Origin: an uncultured Clostridia bacterium
Lineage (GTDB): Bacteria > Bacillota > Clostridia > Oscillospirales > Acutalibacteraceae
Reading direction: 5' to 3'
Assembly: GCA_937875885.1 (NCBI GenBank)
Contig: CALEIO010000134.1
Span: forward strand, 1-13,282
DNA: 13,282 nucleotides
A program made the translations under genes and the position numbers. The notes under the pieces were generated by a model. The model saw nothing but the letters and a program-made list of their open reading frames with translations. It was not told where the DNA came from and made no database searches. This document shows positions 1-6,096 of this stretch, piece by piece (within the stretch, counting starts at the first letter, position 1; every line of letters begins with the position of its first letter).

Positions 1-52
1 AGCACGCACACCGAAACAAGAGATTGGAGAATAGATTCTTTCGGAATTTAGT

Positions 53-60
53 TATTTTTG
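53..60 (+). promoter_or_regulatory. Bacteroidetes-type -7 promoter box
   Basis: The octamer TATTTTTG fits the Bacteroidetes -7 consensus TAnnTTTG. It lies 27 bases before the preferred ATG at 88, leaving a short leader with no clear Shine-Dalgarno sequence, as is common in that phylum. I see no good -33 TTTG at the usual spacing, so the call is tentative. It agrees with the Bacteroidales character of the lipoprotein segment that follows. Confidence 0.4.
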
Positions 61-87
61 TATGCAGAAATAACCGAAAGAAGACTG

Positions 88-757
88 ATGAAGATACTCT
101 ACCTATGGATAATGCTTGCCATGCTCGCTATGGCATCGTGCAGTAGCCACGACGAACCCGAATTGATTGAACCTGTACCACCTGCTCAGGAAGATGAACC
201 CAAAACCGTGAATGTACAGTTCGTAGTAGGAGAGTACCCTGCATTTGCAAGTCAAGGCAATGCTTCAGACGATGACAAAACCGCTTGGAGCGAGGCTGAT
301 GAAATCTTCGTCACATTCACATCGCCTAAGTTGGGTAAAAAGACAGCTGTGCTGACCTATCGGAACAATGCATGGACTACTGGATCAACCTTATCATATA
401 TCGAAGGAGAGACACCAGAAGTTACCGCCCTCTATGCCCCGTGCTATCAGTACAAGGATGGTGCACTTACCCTTAAAAACGGAAGTCAGCTAGGGTTGAC
501 GGAATACATTTCTGTCAATGCTACCGTCAGTGGAGACAAAGTAAATGTACGTTTTACCAATACCGACCGCACTTATAGTAGGCTATGCATTTCCACTTTT
601 GCAGGACAGACGCTTACGATTACAACCACTGGTTTCACTCCAGCAGGAGCAACTTCTGGAACGACTGAATCTTATACCTTGAAAGCTGATAATCAGGGAT
701 CTATTTTTCTTTATGGTGCTATTAAAGCAGGTGCAATTGTAAAGGTTGAATCCGAAG
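88..757 (+). other. 5' fragment of a Bacteroidales fimbrillin-like lipoprotein
   Basis: This is the lipoprotein part of the chimeric ORF. Type II signal peptide with cleavage before Cys18; the acidic stretch after it resembles Bacteroidetes surface-export signals. The body is beta-rich, with fimbrillin-family hallmarks: TAWSEADEIFVTF near the start, an ALYAP segment, SGDKVNVRFTNTDRTYSRL, and a GSIFLYGAIKAGAIVKV strand near the end. Family members are fimbrial subunits or surface-anchored adhesins of Bacteroides, Prevotella and relatives. The C-terminal part expected after the last strand is absent and is replaced by flavodoxin sequence. The exact family (fimbrillin versus Mfa-like) is my inference from motif style. 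Confidence 0.55.
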
Positions 758-1824
758 GTGTTGTCATTGCCTACACCTCTGTTTACGGCAACACAAAGAA
801 AGCTGTACATCTCCTGGCAGAAAAGCTCCGCGCCAACGGTTGCCCCAAGGTTGTAGTCAACGACCTTGCCCGCTGTGATATGGCAGAAGCTGTGGAGGAT
901 GCTTTCAGATACAGCAAACTTGTACTTGCCACAACAACCTACAATTCAGAGATTTTCCCCTTTATGCGCGAATTCATCAATCATCTGACAGAGCGAAACT
1001 ACTCTAACCGCACAGTTGCTTTCATTGAAAACGGAAGCTGGGCACCCACTGCCGCCAAGGTTATGAAAGGTATGTTTGAAAAGAGCAAGAACCTTACATT
1101 TGCAGACACTACCGTGCGAATCCTTTCTGCGCTCAGTGAAGAAAGCTCTCAGGAGCTGGAGAATCTGGCTCAGGAGCTTTCCAGAGAATACCTTGCACAG
1201 CACAGCGACACAGCAGACAAAAACGACCTTTCTGCTCTGTTCAAGATTGGTTACGGACTTTACGTTGTAACATCTTACGACGGCAAAAAGCACAACGGTC
1301 TCATTGTAAACACAGTAACACAGGTTACAAACACTCCCAATCGGATTGCTGTTACAATAAACAAGGAATCCTATTCTCACCACGTTATCAGGCACACGGG
1401 TGTTATGAATGTAAACTGTCTTTCCGTTGAAGCTCCTTTTGCAGTGTTCGAAACCTTTGGCTTTGAAAGCGGAAGAAACACAGATAAATTTGCAACCATC
1501 GAGCCCCTCTACACAGACAACGGACTTGCATTCCTGCCCAGATACATCAATTCCCTTATGTCCCTCAAGGTTGTGCAGTATGTAGATCTGGAAACTCACG
1601 GAATGTTCATCTGCGAAGTTACCGAGGCACGTGTGGTATCGGACAAAGAAACCATGACCTACAACTATTATCTTGACAACGTAAAACCCAAGCCCAAAAC
1701 CGAGGGCAAAAAAGGCTATGTTTGCAAAATCTGCGGCTACATCTACGAGGGTGAAACTCTTCCCGAAGATTACATTTGTCCTCTGTGCAAACACGGTGCT
1801 GCGGATTTTGAAGAAATAAAATAA
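88..1824 (+). CDS. Chimeric ORF: fimbrillin-like lipoprotein front fused to flavodiiron/flavin reductase/rubredoxin back
   Basis: One open frame of 578 residues with two unrelated halves. Residues 1-~222 are a Bacteroidales-type lipoprotein: signal MKILYLWIMLAMLAMASC with lipid-accepting Cys18, then acidic HDEPE. Residues ~225-578 are the cytoplasmic C-terminal part of a clostridial flavodiiron protein: flavodoxin, flavin reductase and rubredoxin. A lipid-anchored surface protein fused to a flavoprotein that has lost its catalytic diiron domain makes no known functional sense. I chose ATG 88 rather than the in-frame TTG at 58 because the signal peptide starts there. I infer a misassembly joint at about 745-765 rather than a real fusion. 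A genuine recombination cannot be excluded from sequence alone. Confidence 0.6.
   Translation: MKILYLWIMLAMLAMASCSSHDEPELIEPVPPAQEDEPKTVNVQFVVGEYPAFASQGNASDDDKTAWSEADEIFVTFTSPKLGKKTAVLTYRNNAWTTGSTLSYIEGETPEVTALYAPCYQYKDGALTLKNGSQLGLTEYISVNATVSGDKVNVRFTNTDRTYSRLCISTFAGQTLTITTTGFTPAGATSGTTESYTLKADNQGSIFLYGAIKAGAIVKVESEGVVIAYTSVYGNTKKAVHLLAEKLRANGCPKVVVNDLARCDMAEAVEDAFRYSKLVLATTTYNSEIFPFMREFINHLTERNYSNRTVAFIENGSWAPTAAKVMKGMFEKSKNLTFADTTVRILSALSEESSQELENLAQELSREYLAQHSDTADKNDLSALFKIGYGLYVVTSYDGKKHNGLIVNTVTQVTNTPNRIAVTINKESYSHHVIRHTGVMNVNCLSVEAPFAVFETFGFESGRNTDKFATIEPLYTDNGLAFLPRYINSLMSLKVVQYVDLETHGMFICEVTEARVVSDKETMTYNYYLDNVKPKPKTEGKKGYVCKICGYIYEGETLPEDYICPLCKHGAADFEEIK
760..1824 (+). other. C-terminal part of flavodiiron protein (flavodoxin, flavin reductase, rubredoxin)
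   Basis: Residues are counted from ATG 88. The flavodoxin domain starts abruptly at VVIAYTSVYGNTKKA; its FMN phosphate loop YTSVYGNT is residues 229-236. A flavin reductase-like domain follows at about 382-530 (LFKIGYGLYVVTS onward). A rubredoxin closes the protein, with iron ligands Cys546, Cys549, Cys564 and Cys567 in two CxxC knuckles. Flavodiiron proteins reduce O2 or NO to water or N2O using a metallo-beta-lactamase-fold diiron domain placed before the flavodoxin. That domain (about 250 residues) is missing here, so the piece could not catalyse the reaction alone. The desulfoferrodoxin gene starts 46 bases downstream on the same strand, a typical anaerobe oxygen-defence pairing. Confidence 0.8.
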
Positions 1825-1869
1825 TAATTTCCAGAATTTCAGATATAACATTATTATGGAGGTAATATT

Positions 1870-2250
1870 ATGAAAAACACTAAATTTTACATTTGCGAGC
1901 ATTGCAAAAACATTGTAGAAATCATCCATTCTGCCGGAGTGCCCATTAAATGCTGCGGTCAGAATATGACCGAGTTAATTCCCGGCGCAATTGACGCTGC
2001 ACAAGAAAAGCACGTACCCGTTGTGGCTGTAGAGGGAAACCTTGTAAAAGTGTCTGTTGGCGAGGTTACACACCCTATGACAGATGAACACCACATTGCC
2101 TGGATTTATCTGCAGACAGACAAAGGCGGACAGCGCAAGAATCTTCTTACTACAGACGCTCCCGAGGTTGTATTCTCAATTGCAGACGAAAAGCCCGTTG
2201 CGGTTTACGCTTACTGCAATCTTCACGGCTTATGGAAAGCAGACATCTGA
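1870..2250 (+). CDS. dfx: Desulfoferrodoxin (superoxide reductase)
   Basis: A 126-residue cytoplasmic superoxide reductase, which reduces superoxide to hydrogen peroxide without releasing O2; the electron usually comes from rubredoxin. The N-terminal desulforedoxin-type centre I has ligands Cys9, Cys12, Cys28 and Cys29 (CEHC ... CC). The catalytic centre II is complete: Glu46-Lys47-His48, His68 in the THPM motif, His74 or His75 in EHHI, Cys116 and His119 in YCNLHGLW. Length matches two-centre (class I) enzymes. GGAGG at 1858-1862 sits 7 bases before the ATG. It follows the flavodiiron/rubredoxin segment by 46 bases with no terminator between, so both were probably one oxygen-defence transcript whose promoter is not in this window. 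Confidence 0.95.
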   Translation: MKNTKFYICEHCKNIVEIIHSAGVPIKCCGQNMTELIPGAIDAAQEKHVPVVAVEGNLVKVSVGEVTHPMTDEHHIAWIYLQTDKGGQRKNLLTTDAPEVVFSIADEKPVAVYAYCNLHGLWKADI

Positions 2251-2267
2251 TTTATGTAAAACAAAAG

Positions 2268-2302
2268 CCCCGACAGAGGTTTTCTCTGTCGGGGTGTTTT
2301 TT
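2268..2302. terminator. Bidirectional intrinsic terminator between convergent genes
   Basis: An 11-bp perfect stem (2268-2278 with 2284-2294, CCCCGACAGAG/CTCTGTCGGGG) with a 5-base loop. On the plus strand it is followed by a T-run at 2297-2302 and ends the dfx transcript. On the minus strand the left flank reads as a T-rich tail (CTTTTGTTTT), so it can also end the VWA transcript. The TAA stop of the VWA gene lies inside the plus-strand T-run. Confidence 0.9.
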
Positions 2303-2951
2303 ATTTTCTGCCTCGGTTGTTGTAATCTTCGTCGATGTTTTTTCTCCACGCATTGCCCAGGGGTCTGCTCTCTCTTATACAGCACACAGCCTCTGCCATA
2401 GCCTCATAAACCACCGCTGTACCTTTTTTGTCAGCGTTATAATTCACAGCTTTCTCTTCATCAATTCCAAAACTTGCTGCTGTGCCTACCGCATCAATGT
2501 TAGCCGCCATAAACAGAAACTCCCAGCCGTACTTTTCTTTCTGTCGGTTAATCATCATTCTCACCTTGTCAGCTGTGTATCTTCTGCTGGCGTTTTCGTA
2601 GCCGTCTGTGGTAATGATAAACATTGTGTGCTGGGGCACATCTTCCTTTCTGGCGTACTTGTGAATATTCCCGATGTGATGAATTGCACCGCCGATTGCA
2701 TCTACAAGGGCTGTGCAACCGCCAACAGTATAGTCTTTGTCTGTAAGGGGATTAACCTCTTCAAGCTTTGCTCTGTCGTGAATCACCTTTGTGTCACTAT
2801 CAAACAAAACAGTAGACACCAGACACTCACCCTGCTGTGCTCTCTGCTTTTCAATCATAGCGTTAAAGCCGCCGATTGTGTCCCTCTCAAGTCCTGCCAT
2901 AGATCCGCTTCTGTCCAGAATAAAAACAAGCTCTGTAAGATTCTTTTTCAT
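2301..2951 (-). CDS. Von Willebrand factor A domain protein
   Basis: A 216-residue single-domain VWA protein with no signal peptide or membrane segment, so probably cytoplasmic. All metal-ion-dependent adhesion site residues are present: Asp13-x-Ser15-x-Ser17 (LDRSGSM), Thr80 (GGCTALVDA) and Asp116 (TTDGYEN). The protein resembles the small VWA proteins (YegL/TerY-like) seen in stress and tellurite-resistance neighbourhoods; that likeness is from family style only. ATG at 2951 was chosen because GGAGG (2960-2964) lies 8 bases upstream and the VWA fold begins right after it; an upstream in-frame start would add 11 residues that overlap the leader hairpin. It is downstream of, and co-oriented with, the macrodomain gene, with 115 bases between. 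Confidence 0.85.
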   Translation of the reverse strand: MKKNLTELVFILDRSGSMAGLERDTIGGFNAMIEKQRAQQGECLVSTVLFDSDTKVIHDRAKLEEVNPLTDKDYTVGGCTALVDAIGGAIHHIGNIHKYARKEDVPQHTMFIITTDGYENASRRYTADKVRMMINRQKEKYGWEFLFMAANIDAVGTAASFGIDEEKAVNYNADKKGTAVVYEAMAEAVCCIRESRPLGNAWRKNIDEDYNNRGRK

Positions 2952-2973
2952 AAATAATACCTCCGAAAATAAT

Positions 2974-3008
2974 TGTGGTTGCAAGGTTTTCTTTACCTTA
3001 CAACCACA
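2974..3008. promoter_or_regulatory. 14-bp inverted repeat overlapping the predicted VWA transcription start
   Basis: Arms 2974-2987 and 2995-3008 (TGTGGTTG.AAGGT and ACCTT.CAACCACA) pair with a single C/A mismatch around a 7-base spacer. The dyad overlaps the predicted start of transcription just downstream of the TATAAT box, which is where a repressor operator would sit. As RNA it forms a stable hairpin. Its tail on the minus strand is only moderately U-rich, so it is a poor terminator for the macrodomain gene. Confidence 0.5.
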
Positions 3009-3013
3009 TTATA
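3008..3013 (-). promoter_or_regulatory. Candidate -10 box for the VWA gene
   Basis: A perfect TATAAT on the minus strand, 56 bases before the VWA start codon. The predicted start of transcription, about 3001, falls inside the right arm of the 2974-3008 dyad. No convincing -35 hexamer lies at 16-18 bp, so the promoter may be weak or need an activator. Confidence 0.4.
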
Positions 3014-3034
3014 GACTTATTTTCGGTTTGTTTG

Positions 3035-3051
3035 GTCGCTTTGAATGCGAC
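3035..3051. repeat. Short inverted repeat in the macro/VWA gap
   Basis: GTCGC (3035-3039) and GCGAC (3047-3051) flank a 7-base spacer, 15 bases past the macrodomain stop codon and just upstream of the expected -35 region of the VWA promoter. It could be a small protein-binding site. It is too short and lacks the U-tract needed for a terminator. Confidence 0.3.
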
Positions 3052-3066
3052 ATTTTTGAGGTGATA

Positions 3067-4089
3067 TCAGCCACCCAGCAAACTTTGGTCAAAGGCAAAG
3101 AGTGCTTCGTTTATCTCAAAGATATTATACTTTTTCTGTCTGATGAAATACTCAATAATCACATCAAATTTATTGCTGTGAGAGAGGGCGTAACCTGCTT
3201 TTTTCAGGAGCTCTTCGGTTTCTTCAAGAGAAAGCTCCAGTGCAATTGCAAAAGCGATTGCCGTTGACTTTGCAGGTTTGTAGTAAATATTGGTGCGTAT
3301 TTTGGAGAAAAGTTTTCTGTCTACGTTGGCTTTTTTGTAACACTGGCTGTCCTTAAGACCTTTCTCGTCAATCTTTCTCAACAACATCTGGGAAAAACTT
3401 TCGTCCAATTCGCTCAATCTATGCTCAAGACTCTCGCAGGGCACCTGCATACATTCTTTGCAGACATCTTCCTCTGCACTTTCCTTGGGTGCATAGGCGC
3501 AAGGTATTGTATGCAATGACATCATTCTGCGCTGAAACTCTACAGAAGAATCCGTATGCTCCTGCTCGTAATTATCGTCAATATACTGGGCAATGTCAGA
3601 AAACAGCTTCGAGCTGATGCTGAAAGCGTCCTTACCAAACACTACAAGATACACCATCATATCTTCTTCAAGAAGGAAGCTGCTTATTTCGTCCACAGCC
3701 ACCCGCAGAGCTTTATCTTTTGGATAGCCATACACTCCCGAGGAAATCAGCGGGAATGCCACAGACTCGCAATCGTTTGCCGCTGCAAGTTTCAAGGATT
3801 CTCTGTAGCAGCTTCGCAGAAGTGCTTCTTCTCCTGCTGCTCCGTCTATCCACACAGGACCCACTGTATGGATTACATATTTTGCAGGGAGCTTATATCC
3901 GGCGGTGATTTTCGCTTTTCCGGTTTTGCATCCGCCCAAAGCGCGGCACTCTGCAAGAAGTTGTCTGCCTGCAGCACGATGGATTGCACCGTCTACTCCG
4001 CCACCACCCAGAAGGCTCTCGTTGGCAGCATTGACAATGGCATCCACCTGCATTTTGGTTATATCATTACGTACAATTTCAAAAGGCAT
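3067..4089 (-). CDS. Macrodomain (ADP-ribose-binding) protein with HTH-like C-terminal domain
   Basis: 340 residues, cytoplasmic. Residues 1-~170 are a MacroD-type macrodomain: RNDIT with Asp9 (adenine contact), NAAN (20-23), [10 protein letters not shown] (28-37) with the catalytic-type Asp33, and SSGVYGYP (116-123). Such proteins remove ADP-ribose from proteins or deacetylate O-acetyl-ADP-ribose; here that activity is inferred from motifs. The linker (about 195-220) has a cysteine group (Cys197, Cys210, Cys213, Cys218) that might bind metal. Residues ~228-340 resemble an XRE/Cro-type helix-turn-helix module ([10 protein letters not shown] ... [17 protein letters not shown] ... LLKKAGY). GAGGTGA at 4094-4100 precedes the ATG. 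It lies just downstream of the terminator of the dockerin gene and upstream of the VWA gene. The fusion suggests an ADP-ribose-responsive regulator, but DNA binding is unproven. Confidence 0.85.
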   Translation of the reverse strand: MPFEIVRNDITKMQVDAIVNAANESLLGGGGVDGAIHRAAGRQLLAECRALGGCKTGKAKITAGYKLPAKYVIHTVGPVWIDGAAGEEALLRSCYRESLKLAAANDCESVAFPLISSGVYGYPKDKALRVAVDEISSFLLEEDMMVYLVVFGKDAFSISSKLFSDIAQYIDDNYEQEHTDSSVEFQRRMMSLHTIPCAYAPKESAEEDVCKECMQVPCESLEHRLSELDESFSQMLLRKIDEKGLKDSQCYKKANVDRKLFSKIRTNIYYKPAKSTAIAFAIALELSLEETEELLKKAGYALSHSNKFDVIIEYFIRQKKYNIFEINEALFAFDQSLLGG

Positions 4090-4100
4090 ATTCTCACCTC

Positions 4101-4138
4101 AAAAAGTAAAAGCGGCATTCTTTTACGAGTGCCGCTTT
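4101..4138 (-). terminator. Intrinsic terminator of the transglutaminase-dockerin gene
   Basis: Arms 4109-4117 and 4130-4138 (AAAGCGGCA/TGCCGCTTT) pair over 9 bp, extendable to about 12 bp towards a short loop. On the minus strand the hairpin is followed by a T-rich tail (4101-4111), beginning 6 bases after the stop codon at 4144. It ends only 11 bases before the macrodomain start codon, abutting that gene's ribosome site. Confidence 0.8.
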
Positions 4139-4143
4139 ATGGA

Positions 4144-5859
4144 TTATTTCAGATTCTGCACAATGCCAACAATATATTTCTGAATCTTGGTAGCATCGTT
4201 GACTGTAAGCCTGTTGTCACCCGTTACCTCGCCTGCAGCTTTCTGCACATCGTTGAATTCTACAATGGAAGCTACATATTTCTGGATTGCAGTTGCATCT
4301 GCAACACTGAGCTTTCCGTCACCGTTTGCATCTCCGGGCACGTAGACATGCACATCAAAGGAGGTAACCATTCCCTCCCAGGTGATTTCAACGGGCTTTG
4401 TACCTGCAGTGTCACTATCAAGCTCGCTTACGGTAAAGCCTTCCGATACTACCTTCTTTGAGCCGTCACTGTAGTTTATTTCCAGCTGAAGATTTGCAGG
4501 ATTTATTGTGCTGCCCACAGGACAGTACACAACCTCAAAAGGTGTGATGAGAGTAATTGACGATGGCAACACAACAAGCTCATCATTACTTTTTTTCTCG
4601 TACAGTTTATCTACACGGATTACCTCCGCATTGTAGTAGTTGTTGGTAGCAGAAAGGTCGCAGATAAGGTGTCCGTCAAGATACTCAAAACCGTAAATCT
4701 CAAGTCCTGCGGAATCCACCTCTTCGGGAGTGAATATCTCGGATGAAATCAAAGTATCCACATTAAAAAGCACAACGCTTCTGTTAGTAGTATAAAACAG
4801 GTCTTCGCCGTCGGTAGAAAGGCGGCAATAAAGATTCCAGTATTTGTTCCATCTTGCTCTGGAGCGATAAAGCTCCTCGTTGCCGTCATCGGTAACTCTG
4901 TTTATGGAGCAACGGGTGCTGTCTACATAATAGAGTTCCCCGTCAAGATACTGGAATGCAGAGTAAGATCTGCGCCAGTAATAATTATCGTAGGTTGTAT
5001 CCTGGGGAGTTGTATCGTAGTCAGATGCCGCGTGAGCATTGTCAAAAAGCTCCGATCCTCCCTCATACAAAGCCTCGCTAGAAAGCAGGAAGTTGTCGTG
5101 ATACACCTCACCTGCAAGGCCGATAACATCGTCCCATGTAACATCTACGTGGTAAGGCTTGCCGTCGATATAAACAATATTCCAGGAATGGTTAAGTATG
5201 TCAGATTCGCAAATCTCGCTTTTTATTCCCACTTTGTTCAGCAGGAATATATATGCCTTTGTGTAGCCTTCGCAAACAGCGTAGCCATCTATAAGCGCGC
5301 CGTAAATATCGAATTTATTATCGTGCTCCAGTTTTTTGTCGTAGTTGCACTTAAGTGCCAATCTATCGTGAATAAGCAAAGCCTTTTCTGCTTCGGTCAG
5401 ATTTTTTGCATCCACAAGGTCTGCAACCATTTCATTTGCAACAGCCTCACACTGTGCATACATTTTGTTGCATTCTTCTTTTGTATAGAGATACTGCACG
5501 TTCATCTGAATCAGTTTATCTCCTGCAACCGCATAGCCAACAGAGCCTACGTGGAAAACCTCGGGGATATCCTTGCACAGATAATATGCAATGGCAGTAT
5601 AAACCTCCTCAATCATAGGGATGTTATACTCTCCGATATAGATACTTTCATTGAATTCCATCGCTTCTGAAAGGATGTATTCCTTGAACTCATCTGCATT
5701 GCTGATGTATTTATCAAGGATATCTATATTATATCCAACCTCTGCAAGCTCGGCATCTTTTATGCTGACAGCGTCAGCTGTAAAAGCTCCAAACTGAAAA
5801 GGAGAAGCGGCAAAAGTCAACAAAACAAGCATTAAAGCAATCAGACTTTTAAGTTTCAT
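4144..5859 (-). CDS. Secreted transglutaminase-like protein with Ig-like and type I dockerin domains
   Basis: 571 residues. A signal peptide (MKLKSLIALMLVLLTFAAS, cleaved near residue 30) marks it as secreted. A transglutaminase-like cysteine protease fold spans about 150-260 with a complete triad: Cys196 (GYAVCEGYTKA), His224 (NHSWN) and Asp239 (YHVDVTWDD). A repeat-rich middle (about 285-420; YLDGELYYVD, YLDGHLICDL) resembles beta-propeller strands. A bacterial Ig-like domain (about 425-507) follows. The end (508-571) is a type I dockerin: the first calcium loop DANGDGKLSVAD is canonical; the second (EVTGDNRLTVND) has Glu and Thr at positions 1 and 3. It should bind a cohesin on a scaffoldin encoded elsewhere. 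The role of such domains is peptide hydrolysis or cross-linking, substrate unknown. I prefer ATG 5859 over GTG 5910 because it gives a clean signal peptide; the ribosome site (AGGAAAC, 5869-5875) is weak. Confidence 0.88.
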   Translation of the reverse strand: MKLKSLIALMLVLLTFAASPFQFGAFTADAVSIKDAELAEVGYNIDILDKYISNADEFKEYILSEAMEFNESIYIGEYNIPMIEEVYTAIAYYLCKDIPEVFHVGSVGYAVAGDKLIQMNVQYLYTKEECNKMYAQCEAVANEMVADLVDAKNLTEAEKALLIHDRLALKCNYDKKLEHDNKFDIYGALIDGYAVCEGYTKAYIFLLNKVGIKSEICESDILNHSWNIVYIDGKPYHVDVTWDDVIGLAGEVYHDNFLLSSEALYEGGSELFDNAHAASDYDTTPQDTTYDNYYWRRSYSAFQYLDGELYYVDSTRCSINRVTDDGNEELYRSRARWNKYWNLYCRLSTDGEDLFYTTNRSVVLFNVDTLISSEIFTPEEVDSAGLEIYGFEYLDGHLICDLSATNNYYNAEVIRVDKLYEKKSNDELVVLPSSITLITPFEVVYCPVGSTINPANLQLEINYSDGSKKVVSEGFTVSELDSDTAGTKPVEITWEGMVTSFDVHVYVPGDANGDGKLSVADATAIQKYVASIVEFNDVQKAAGEVTGDNRLTVNDATKIQKYIVGIVQNLK

Positions 5860-5916
5860 CAAAACACCGTTTCCTGTATAATTGTCCGTGAAATTGTATT
5901 TACTACACACACTATC

Positions 5917-5945
5917 ATTTTATCATAAAGCGCTGTTTTTTTCAC
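5917..5945 (-). promoter_or_regulatory. Candidate sigma-A promoter of the transglutaminase-dockerin gene
   Basis: On the minus strand: -35 GTGAAA (5940-5945; 4 of 6 match TTGACA), a 17-bp spacer, and -10 TAAAAT (5917-5922) with an extended TGA directly upstream. It would start transcription near 5910, giving a leader of about 50 bases. This also argues against the GTG at 5910 as start codon. Confidence 0.5.
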
Positions 5946-5948
5946 TCT

Positions 5949-5989
5949 ATTATATTGCTGAAAAAATCTGCATTTCGTTGTGCATTTCG
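5949..5989 (-). promoter_or_regulatory. Second candidate -10 box with upstream 9-bp direct repeats
   Basis: A perfect TATAAT on the minus strand (5949-5954) has no good -35 hexamer. In that place lie two copies of TGCATTTCG (plus-strand reading) at 5969-5977 and 5981-5989, a 12-bp period. Same-face direct repeats over the -35 region are typical of activator sites. No protein can be named. Confidence 0.3.
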
Positions 5990-6044
5990 AACAAAGCACC
6001 CCTATCCATACTATCCCCCTCTGACTTTTTTGTTCCGATGATAA

Positions 6045-6079
6045 AATGACCCTTGCCGTATTATCCGACAAGGGTCATT
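6045..6079 (-). terminator. Intrinsic terminator after the 813-residue protein gene
   Basis: Arms 6045-6055 and 6069-6079 (AATGACCCTTG/CAAGGGTCATT) pair perfectly over 11 bp around a 13-base loop. It lies 17 bases past the TAA stop, with a short T-rich tail (TTTTAT) on the minus strand. It probably ends the transcript of the tandem surface-protein genes. Confidence 0.75.
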
Positions 6080-6096
6080 AATTATTCAGTGTTCAT

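Larger units (their letters stand above)
2963..3026 (-). promoter_or_regulatory. Outer inverted repeat overlapping the VWA Shine-Dalgarno
   Basis: A second perfect 10-bp inverted repeat (CCGAAAATAA, 2963-2972 with 3017-3026) encloses the 14-bp dyad. In a minus-strand transcript arriving from the macrodomain gene, the distal arm would pair across part of the GGAGG ribosome site (2960-2964). A transcript begun at the local TATAAT would lack the proximal arm and leave the site free. Confidence 0.4.

Noticed and set aside
58..90. TTG at 58 as start of the first gene
   Set aside because: It overlaps the -7 box and adds ten charged residues ahead of a clean lipoprotein signal that starts at ATG 88.
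946..1929. Long 327-residue reading frame on the minus strand
   Set aside because: It is antisense to the flavodiiron segment and the start of dfx, rich in Cys and Phe with no domain pattern or ribosome site; a shadow of codon bias.
2232..2957. 241-residue plus-strand frame opposite the VWA gene
   Set aside because: Runs through the terminator and antisense to a well-supported VWA domain; its composition is Ser/Cys-rich and motif-free.
2974..3008. The 14-bp hairpin as intrinsic terminator of the macrodomain gene
   Set aside because: The tail after the stem (AATTATTTTC on the minus strand) is interrupted, and its overlap with a TATAAT box and the predicted transcript start fits an operator or leader better.
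4155..4185. Possible minus-strand promoter (TTGGCA at -35) for the macrodomain gene
   Set aside because: At 16-18 bp spacing the only -10 options (such as TAATCC) match poorly, and transcription would start inside the terminator hairpin.
3556..4461. 301-residue plus-strand frame over the macrodomain and dockerin ends
   Set aside because: Antisense to two genes with intact catalytic motifs and spans their terminator; no recognisable domain.
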